In this document: piece by piece, positions 57,550 to 64,000 of the stretch | Layout: each line of letters opens with the position of its first letter | Position numbering within the stretch: the stretch's first letter is position 1 | DNA from: Solen grandis | Lineage: Eukaryota; Mollusca; Bivalvia; Adapedonta; Solenidae | Direction of reading: 5' to 3' | Assembly (NCBI GenBank): GCA_021229015.1 | Contig: CM037782.1 | Span: 59,124,414 to 59,188,413, forward strand | Length of the DNA stretch: 64,000 nt | Program-made: the position numbers and the translations under genes | Notes under the pieces: model-generated | The model's database searches: none | What the model was told of the DNA's origin: nothing | The model's input: the letters and a program-made list of their open reading frames with translations, nothing else

Positions 57550-57786
57550 TCATATGCTGCTTTCTGTCCCATTTATAAACTTTATTACGGTGCCTGTCAT
57601 TTTTATTTCGTGTGAAACGGGATTTCTGCCCAGAATAAGTGGTTTGACTGGTATCTTTACATCTTTATCTTTGATAAGAGGGTTAACTGAATGATATTTT
57701 ATATGAAATGTACCAAATAATGTATCAATTACTTCGTGTATTCCAATTTGTTGTGTTGAATTCGGGTTCAATGGCAAAACACGTTC
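57550..57786 (-). CDS. Candidate terminal exon of an unknown minus-strand gene
   Basis: The frame is open from just after a convincing acceptor (CTCTTTTTACTATATAG) to a TGA at 57550. It reads ERVLPLNPNSTQQIGIHEV, DTLFGTFHIKYHSVNP, then VKIPVKPLILGRNPVSHEIK and VIKFINGTESSI. The alternating hydrophobic pattern suggests beta-strands. There is no ATG at its start, as expected for an internal or last exon. Upstream exons would lie at higher coordinates, overlapping unit B. No family recognised and no paralogue seen in units A or D. Confidence 0.3.
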   Translation of the reverse strand, partial: ERVLPLNPNSTQQIGIHEVIDTLFGTFHIKYHSVNPLIKDKDVKIPVKPLILGRNPVSHEIKMTGTVIKFINGTESSI

Positions 57787-58561
57787 CTATATAGTAAAAA
57801 GAGGCAAATCTATCAATCAGTTTGTGTCTCTGTCCGTTCGTCTGTTGATATTACGGTTATTCGATTTGTTGATTCTTCTTTTCTTCTATAAGGGACAGAC
57901 AGGTAGACATCAAAAAAAAATACTCTTTATTAATTTTGACGTATTTTACGCGGAGTGGATGCTCGGCGTATTTACACTTGAATTTATATGCTCATATTCT
58001 TGCCCGCATCTCTATTTAAGAAGGAGGAAAAATTTGTATTTAAACTCGCAGTTAAAAACACAGATCGCAGTGCGTACGCACGTGCTCACGTGGTGCGTAA
58101 TAATTTCTTATATTTTATCAATGAATATATGTTGATAACGTAAATTAAAAATCGTGTGTAAAAAAAAATCTAACTTTCACACAAACAGGCTTCTTTCTTT
58201 TCTTTTCGTCAATTTGTATTTTAAGAGAGAACCGAATATAGAAAACGGAAAAGTCTTCGGAGAAACGTTTTATGAGAATATCTTTTTATTCAACCGGATT
58301 TTAAGTAATTACAATTCATGCGCGGACACGTTGTTTTAGCCAGATGTCCAACATATTTTAGTAATTTAGCTTTAAATCAGGGTTATCATTACTCTTAGAT
58401 AGTTTGCTTATATTTCTCTACAAGGATTGGTATACTGAACAAACAAAATTGCTTTTTTTTGCTTTGGAAAACTTATTTCTGTATATAGATGATGGTATTA
58501 GAAATATGTAAAATTTTGAATTCTAATTATAGAGAATGCATTATAAGTACTGGTTTGCTAG

Positions 58562-58564
<3 letters not shown>

Positions 58565-58593
<29 letters not shown>
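58565..58593. repeat. Poly(A) run
   Basis: About 27 A; could be a retroposon tail but no retroposon was identified next to it. Confidence 0.9.
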
Positions 58594-58595
<2 letters not shown>

Positions 58596-58937
58596 GAACA
58601 AACTTAGGTTTATACAAATTATTTGATCAGTGATATAATTGGTCTTCCTTCGTATTTTCAACCATTTTATCGTACATTTCATATTCGTCTACTTATTTCC
58701 CATGCACTGTTTATTTTACAACATACGAGGGTACGTCAAAATGGTTGCAATAATAGTCAAATGTAAAACACAATGGATCTGATCCTCTCTATTGCAACCC
58801 CTTTATTTCTATAGACACGATGTCAATTGTCTAATCTGCTTTTGTAACTGTTATAGTACTGATGGGTTGCTCTTTAAATGGCACCCTCATATCTTTGATC
58901 TGATAATATTTTCTTGAGACGAAGCAACAGAAAAAAT

Positions 58938-59054
58938 ATGTCTGATGCTGAAGTACTTTTACCTTCTCTTTATCCGGAATGTTTACATCCTCAGCATTTT
59001 AATAATCGACCACCAAGATATCTTTTATGTTTATATTCCTCTAGCCTCATGTAA
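58938..59054 (+). pseudogene. Unit B counterpart of the candidate first exon at 43585
   Basis: 38 codons, starting MSDAEVLLPSLYPECLHP and then QHFNNRPPRYL, ending in TAA. The first 23 residues align without gaps with the unit A frame, and the preceding DNA is also conserved. After the shared part the sequences diverge and the frame ends early. A real first exon could end before that point. Confidence 0.35.
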
Positions 59055-59414
59055 TTTGTTTAAACGAGACATTGGACATAAATCAATTAATTAAAATTAT
59101 TGTGTTGGGCTTAGCGTAGCGCTTTACGATCGTTAATGTAGTCATCATTATTTCGCCCTAAAATTATATATTTAGCTTAGTTCTTATAACGACTAATTAA
59201 TAGGACTAAAACTTGTTTATCTGAGAAAATCACTTTTCACCGAATTCCACGATATTATCGACTTGTGTTGTTATTATATTCGCCTTTTAAAAATAAATAG
59301 CATTAAATAACCAAAGCTGGAGATTAATGCGTTGGAACCCATAAGAAACGTCTATATTTATGCATGATTATAAACAATGACAAAAACGATAAGACTATCT
59401 TGAAACATTTTACG

Positions 59415-59821
59415 CTTTTTAATAATCTATTTTTATGGTTTAATTTACATTAAGATCTTTCTATTCGATATACATCTATATTTGCGAGGTGGTAAGTGGG
59501 ATGACTCCTCGGTCTACGTGGGGATAACAATAGGAGATATTCGGCAATTTCCGGTTAATCCTGATAGATTAGTTACTGTGAAGAAGTTTGAACCACTAGT
59601 TGGGTAGAGCAAATCGCTTTTCCCAGAGGTGGTTCGTCAAAGGTTATGATCAGATCTCGTTTGGATCTCATCGTTCATTTCTTTTAATTTTTTTATCCAC
59701 CGAGCTGGTCCGGGGATTTCACTTCAGATATATTTTCTTGAAATTGACATTTCTTTCTAGAATCCTTTTGATGAATGTCTAGCTCAGGGAGTATCGCCTC
59801 GAAACTATGTTCTAATCTTAA
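59415..59821 (+). repeat. Inverted duplication, left arm
   Basis: About 405 bp that is the reverse complement of 60431-60847, at roughly 90 % identity by eye, with about 610 bp between arms. The arm contains the block GGTAAGTGGGATGACTCC whose plus-strand reading is KWDDSSVYVGITIGDIRQFP, ending LVG and stop, plus the AGCTGGTCCGGGGATTTCA block also present in unit D. Arm 2 has a 15-bp in-frame insertion relative to arm 1. Confidence 0.88.
59487..59607 (+). CDS. Candidate exon, IGDIRQFPVNPDRL block (unit B)
   Basis: After TTTGCGAG the frame GGKWDDSSVYVGITIGDIRQ continues to FPVNPDRLVTVKKFEPLVG, then TAG; the junction TTGGGTAGAG could also be a donor. The inverted copy at 60655-60791 reads the same protein with five extra residues (VNQMVR), conservative changes (RRFPANPDRLVTLKEFDQL) and a better acceptor (ATCTATCTCTAG). 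Unit A keeps RLASLDGFDPTD at the matching place but is otherwise broken. Preservation of reading frame across two diverged copies favours the coding interpretation. Family unknown. Confidence 0.35.
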
Positions 59822-60430
59822 TTACTAATTTCGTTGAACTGTCAGGAAATGTATACACAGAGGGACTTTTCATTTATTTCGACCTTTTGTTCTAAGGACA
59901 AATGTATGGGTTATGATTTTTCGTGAAATACGTATAGAGACTGTGACTCACTGGCTTGCACACGTCTCTATACTTGACTGTAGGATTCACCCAGAAACTG
60001 CGAATTGTGCTTCGCGCAAATAGACCAACGAAGTAAAACAGTTTGTGAATTTGATCAAAGGTTAGTAACATGAATATGCCTAGACATTACTCAATGTGTT
60101 TTTATCATTGTCAACACATTATATTATACTTCAACGCTTCTACTGTAGATTAAGCAATCCATGCAAATAAGAATAACTATCCCACTTTCAAATATGTTTT
60201 GGAAACCGCTGTCGTGTAAATGTAATTTTGAAATTAGTCTTTCCTCTCAAAATGTCATATACAATGCAAAAAAAAAAAGTTCGTTTAAGTGGCAAAATAA
60301 AATGGTCATAACTAAATATTGCATTAAATAATTATTTTTACGCAACGTATCCATTTCAGGGCAATATCCAACGCTGGAGATCTCAGTGGAGCAGCCCTGA
60401 TTTACCCATGATCCTTTGAGCGCTTTGTAA

Positions 60431-60847
60431 AAGATTAGTACATGGTTTCAAGGTGATACTCCCTGAGCTAGACATTCATCAAAAGGGATGAGAAATTCTA
60501 GAAAGAAATGTTAATTTCAAGCAAATGTATCTGAAGTGAAATCCCCGGACCAGCTCGGTGGATGAAAAATTTAAAAGAAATGAACGAGGAGATCCAAACG
60601 AGATCTGATCATAATCTTTGACGAACCACCTCTGGGAAAAAGCGATTTGCTCTACCCAACTAGTTGATCGAACTCCTTCAAAGTAACTAGTCTATCAGGA
60701 TTAGCCGGAAATCGCCGAATATCCCCTATTGTTATCCGCACCATTTGGTTGACGTAGACCGGGGAGTCATCCCACTTACCACCTAGAGATAGATATATAT
60801 CGAATAGAAACATCTTAATATAAATTAAAACATAAAACAGATTATTA
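60431..60847 (-). repeat. Inverted duplication, right arm
   Basis: Reverse complement of 59415-59821. Unit A has a single copy of this block in the forward direction, so the right arm is an extra inverted copy specific to unit B. Because the arms face each other, transcription through both would give a long double-stranded RNA hairpin. Confidence 0.88.
60655..60791 (-). CDS. Candidate exon, inverted copy: IGDIRRFPANPDRL block
   Basis: On the minus strand, after ATCTATCTCTAG, the frame GGKWDDSPVYVNQMVRITIG continues as DIRRFPANPDRLVTLKEFDQ and ends LVG before a TAG or a possible GTAGAG donor. It is the better-preserved of the two arm copies. About 45 residues, charged and soluble-looking; I do not recognise the domain. 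It may be a remnant only. Confidence 0.35.
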
Positions 60848-60902
60848 AAACACATTGATAGTTTCCGCACGGTTTTTCCGAATCTACGTAAATTATGTTA
60901 GT

Positions 60903-60904
<2 letters not shown>

Positions 60905-60942
<38 letters not shown>
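60905..60942. repeat. (CA)n microsatellite
   Basis: About 19 CA units, at the place where unit D also has a (CA)n tract (51019). Confidence 0.95.
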
Positions 60943-60944
<2 letters not shown>

Positions 60945-60983
60945 CATGAGAGGAATTCTTCTATTGTAGAAGTGTGACATATA

Positions 60984-61316
60984 ATGTTTAAGTATAGTAT
61001 AGAGAATCTGTTAACTAATAAACAAAATAAAAAAGTACAAACCCTAAAGAATGAAAAAATAACCGACTTACCAATATCCTTGACCGGAAATGATCTTTTA
61101 CCTTACGGCCCACCTATCTTCGTAGTCTTTTTGTACTTATTGATCACTATTCTGTGTTTGTCCTCGTATTGTATTAAAAATAGACTGATGAACAAATACT
61201 ATAAACTGACGACGGATTCCGATAATTCAAGCCATTATTTGAACAGTGATATGGTAATCGTTTGTGAAATGATAATGTTATTTTTCTTGTACTGCAATGG
61301 AATGAAAACGCAATGA
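60984..61316 (+). CDS. Candidate small membrane protein of the tandem family (unit B)
   Basis: 110 codons from ATG. Residues 1-40 are Lys/Asn-rich and end LTGNDLLPYGPP. Residues about 44-63 (IFVVFLYLLITILCLSSYCI) form a strong transmembrane segment followed by basic KNRLMNKYYKL, then TTDSDNSSHYLN. A second hydrophobic stretch (VIVCEMIMLFFLYC) is at the end. Unit A keeps the same frame over LTGPLVIPAILYI..RLM..LTTDSDNLSHYLNN with two stops, and unit D is further decayed. The basic residues after the membrane segment suggest a cytoplasmic tail, so this may be the last exon of a type I receptor-like protein rather than a complete gene. Family not recognised. Confidence 0.4.
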   Translation: MFKYSIENLLTNKQNKKVQTLKNEKITDLPISLTGNDLLPYGPPIFVVFLYLLITILCLSSYCIKNRLMNKYYKLTTDSDNSSHYLNSDMVIVCEMIMLFFLYCNGMKTQ

Positions 61317-61362
61317 CCGACAATCGTCTGCCGATTGTCTCATATTTTTCTGGTTCTAAAGG

Positions 61363-61545
61363 ATGACATCAAGAGATAAGGTTTTGTTGGCTGACATTGA
61401 CGCAGTAATTGTTTGGATTCACTCAATCCACTTTAGTTTAATTGTCTTGTTCAAACAAGGCTTAATTACAGAGATAGTTTATCACAACGATGTCCACCAT
61501 CCTAACAACGATAAAAGCGAACCAAGCCCGATCAGCGTCGCCTAG
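61363..61545 (+). CDS. Small open frame, paralogue of 45298-45423
   Basis: 60 residues: MTSRDKVLLADIDAVIVWIH, a hydrophobic middle (FSLIVLFKQGLITEIVYH), then a polar end (NDKSEPSPISVA). Starts 47 bases after the stop of the membrane-protein frame. Start codon and frame agree with unit A, and the 12-nt length difference is in frame. It may be an independent short ORF or a further exon. Confidence 0.3.
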   Translation: MTSRDKVLLADIDAVIVWIHSIHFSLIVLFKQGLITEIVYHNDVHHPNNDKSEPSPISVA

Positions 61546-61783
61546 AAGGTTTGACATTTCACTTAAAAAAATTCTTTTAATTGTGTCATTTTATGCATAT
61601 TGCTTTTTTTAAGTGATGAACAATATTTACATTTTCTTATTTTCGTTTCACTGTTTTGACGTCACTTTATAATTATTCAAAACGAATAAGACATATTTCA
61701 ATGACAAACATAAACCAACTAGAAGAACAGTAAAGTTTCTAGTTAATGTTTATACTATGACACTAAAATTTCTAGTCACCACT

Positions 61784-61798
61784 ACCCCCCCCCCCCGA
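61784..61798. repeat. Poly(C) run
   Basis: About 14 C in an AT-rich context. Confidence 0.9.
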
Positions 61799-61960
61799 CC
61801 GTTCCCCCAAAAAGGTGAAGCACAAAAGTAAATTTATGTATAAACAAGTTTTTTACATAAACAATTTCGCAGATGATCTGGAATCTGTTTCCAACTGGTT
61901 TATGTCTCATAATGTTTCTAGTTGATTTTTGGCATACTACCGAATATAAAAAACATTTAA

Positions 61961-62140
61961 GAGCCCCGTGGTCATGTGGTAAAGCATACGATCGAAGGTC
62001 GTGGTTTCAAGCTCCACTTGAGGCGAGAATATGGCTTTCTAATGCGCATAGTATTGGTGCATCCCAGGAACTGTCTAGAGAGATTGGTGTAAGTTGTAAG
62101 AACTTGTTTCATAATCGATGTAAAATAAATAGATTAAACC
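61961..62140 (+). mobile_element. SINE-3, tRNA-like head
   Basis: GAGCCCCGTGGTCATGTGGT (A-box region), AAGCATACGATCGAAGGTCG, and GTGGTTTCAAGCTCC (B-box) fold like a tRNA with an anticodon-like CGATCGA loop region. The body ends GTTTCATAATCGATG followed by AAATAAAT. The head differs from SINE-1 and SINE-2. Only copy seen here. A true tRNA gene is unlikely because the 3' acceptor half does not pair. Confidence 0.7.
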
Positions 62141-62287
62141 TATACACATTTTAGGATCGCCAAGGCCATGTCGTCCAAAGGTTAAACAATGGACTTTGAA
62201 TTCCGGACAATCAGTTTCTTTTAAAAGGCGTTTTTGCAAAAATATGTCTTCTAGTCCCATGGACATTCTTTGAACAAAGTAAATGTG

Positions 62288-62290
<3 letters not shown>

Positions 62291-62328
<38 letters not shown>
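62291..62328. repeat. (TA)n microsatellite
   Basis: About 18 TA units, followed within 60 bp by an imperfect GATA tract (62372-62398). Confidence 0.95.
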
Positions 62329-62331
<3 letters not shown>

Positions 62332-63739
62332 CGGATTAGATGTGAAATATATACTTATATATTTTCCTTCATAGATAGATAGATATATAGATAGATCTAT
62401 TTCGGATTGGGATATGCATACATAGTAATATATGATATACAAATATTAAACAAAAGACATTTAGATGCAAAAATACCTTATACAAAAATACATAAAAAGA
62501 TAAATACATCGACATGTATTCCAGCACCAAAGATAACACAAAAAAGGTGAACTTAAACTTCAGAAATCTCATTCAAAGTTAAATGTTACGAAAGCTTCAC
62601 ATGTAACCTGACATTAGAGTGATAAAAGAATTTTCAGTTATGGATATTTTTAGCTAGAATCCAATCTCAGAGTTTTGTGTGAAATTATTTTCAGCCATAC
62701 ATACTAACACCTTTGATGCTTGGATAAACTTGGCGTTGTTGAAATTTAAATAAAAATGTAAATGATGCATTTTCAAGAGTACGCATTTTAAAAAATACAT
62801 TATTTACTGTGAATTCATTCATTTTTCGTTTGTTAAACTTCTAATCCAGGTGAACTTGCGACTTTTTACACACTTCGTTGGACGCACGTAAAACAATTTT
62901 ATTCTGAGTCCATTTGTTTTTACTTTTAACATATACAAATATATAATATTTCGTCTAATACATGTTAATTAAACGTATACAAATATGTCATATTTCGTCT
63001 AATACATGTTAATTTAACGTTAAATGTCACTCTGTATTTGCCATGCATATTTGGTACGGTGTTCACCTTTAGCTAATAGAATCTAGTATAATTAAATTGG
63101 GATAAACTATTTTGAAAATATAATTTTAATATGTTCTTAAAAGTATTTAGATATAAATATAGATGAAATAATTCTGATTTTCAATACCTTGTTTTCAAAG
63201 AAAATTAGTAAACAGTGATGTTCTACGATAAGCTAGGACTTAAATGCTAGTACGGTAACCCTTTATTTTTAATTTGTATGTTTTAGTCTAGCTATAAAGC
63301 ACTAACGTTTAAAAATATCTCTCCTCTTGGAAAAGAATTTCATTTATACTACTGACTTACAAATGTGTAAATTCATATTTTCTTCTTAATTTACAAATCA
63401 CATTTTACTCGTAAAATATGTGATAGCAAAATCCACAGGATGTTAAATTATGTTTTAAAAAATGTCAAAACATTGATGTTATATAAATTACGAACAGACG
63501 AGTCAAATACACACGATGATTCAAACTCCTCGGTCTTCAACGCCGAGGCGTTCCGATTATTCATACGTTCTAAAGGAAAATGTTCTTTGCGTTAGAAATT
63601 CGGATAAATCTATAACGAAAATAAAACCCAGAACTTTACACGCATCCAGAATCTCAATTAAAGAGTCGAACGTAGCTTTTTAACTAGGTGAACTTCATTC
63701 AGTAATTTTACCTATTTAATCAAAGCTATTACTTAAAAA

Positions 63740-64000
63740 ACAACTCATTTTTGTAGAGAATGGAGAAAAAGTAAAGAAGTGCGATGAGAAAATAAGAAAG
63801 GGTGTGACGGTTAAATTGTTAATTTAGATTCAGAGAGGAATGCAAATTTAACACTATCCAATGACACTGTTTTATCCGTGGAATATCTGTCTCTGAAATT
63901 CCTGCACTGAATTGAGATCAAAGAAGATTAATTAGACTTCAAATAATCTTTGCATTAGTTACCACATTAAATGATAGGCAGGCGTTGATTGTGCAGACAA
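63740..64000. promoter_or_regulatory. Conserved non-coding block with octamer motif (unit B)
   Basis: Counterpart of 52750-53000. It keeps ATGCAAAT (63840-63847), the 55-bp identical run (63913-63967) with TTAATTAGA and CTTTGCAT, and the following AGGCAGGCGTTG..TGTGCAGACAA up to the window end. Not seen in unit A. Confidence 0.45.

Larger units (their letters stand above)
55050..64000 (+). repeat. Tandem paralogous unit B, truncated by window end
   Basis: Starts with the block matching 50270-50780 of unit D, diverges at 55450-58100, then follows unit A (58140-59060, 59415-59820, 60950-61560, 62540-62830) and unit D (63740-64000). Longer than the other units because of an inverted duplication, SINE-3 and extra AT-rich DNA. 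The window ends inside a conserved block (matching about 53000), so the unit continues. Confidence 0.78.

Noticed and set aside
58067..58105. Short GC-richer patch with ACGTGCTCACGTGG-like words
   Set aside because: Too short to support a regulatory island comparable to 47166-47775.
61961..62030. Possible tRNA gene
   Set aside because: A- and B-box-like sequences are present but the acceptor-stem ends do not pair and an SINE-like body with A-rich tail follows.

Overview
This window looks like an animal genome scaffold, most likely from a bivalve mollusc. It is AT-rich and intron-bearing, with canonical GT/AG splice sites, many short repeats and one run of exactly 100 N (13901-14000) that marks an assembly gap. 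Two genes are recognisable. Two consecutive exons of DPAGT1/ALG7 (dolichyl-phosphate GlcNAc-1-phosphate transferase) lie at the left edge. An uninterrupted 399-codon opine (octopine-type) dehydrogenase lies at 22472-23671. Opine dehydrogenases of this type belong to the anaerobic energy metabolism of molluscs and other marine invertebrates. The tRNA-derived SINEs and the AGCTCACCTGAGCAC-headed repeats are also of kinds I associate with bivalves. The species itself cannot be read from the sequence.

Layout. 1-5180: DPAGT1 exon, a 4.9 kb intron packed with transposons (a dead CR1/Jockey-like LINE, two TTAA-flanked MITEs, two SINE families), then the next exon. The rest of DPAGT1 is not visible. 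5.2-14 kb: SINEs, a 42-bp minisatellite, and about 5 kb of palindrome-headed elements whose core is a regular 165-bp tandem repeat, ending at the gap. 14-22.4 kb: MITEs, hairpins and SINE fragments. 22.4-23.75 kb: the opine dehydrogenase gene with a probable 5'UTR splice acceptor and a poly(A) signal. 23.75-33.7 kb: sparse, with a fourth MITE copy, a (AAC)53 microsatellite, one arm of a 0.7 kb duplication and an 80-bp minisatellite. 33.7-37.1 kb: a decayed L1/Tx1-like LINE. 37-42 kb: nothing firmly recognisable.

42.8-64 kb is the most unusual part. It holds at least three diverged, roughly tandem copies of one unit of about 4-9 kb (A about 42.8-47.2, D about 50.3-54.3, B about 55.1 kb to beyond the window end). 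Within the units, several short reading frames, splice-site contexts and one 55-bp non-coding stretch stay alike while the surroundings drift. They include a candidate first exon, a block reading VRITIGDIRRFPANPDRL, a small membrane-protein frame, and a 42/60-codon frame. Between the units a minus-strand exon occurs twice: intact (172 codons) at 49747-50265 and broken at 54.56-55.05 kb, with the same splice acceptor. I recognise none of these proteins. The best reading is a lineage-specific gene family that duplicated in tandem and is partly pseudogenised. Whether any copy is expressed cannot be decided from sequence alone.

Four MITE copies have exactly 234 bp between their TTAA sites, and a second TTAA family has 167/168 bp. 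Both suggest piggyBac-type mobilisation.
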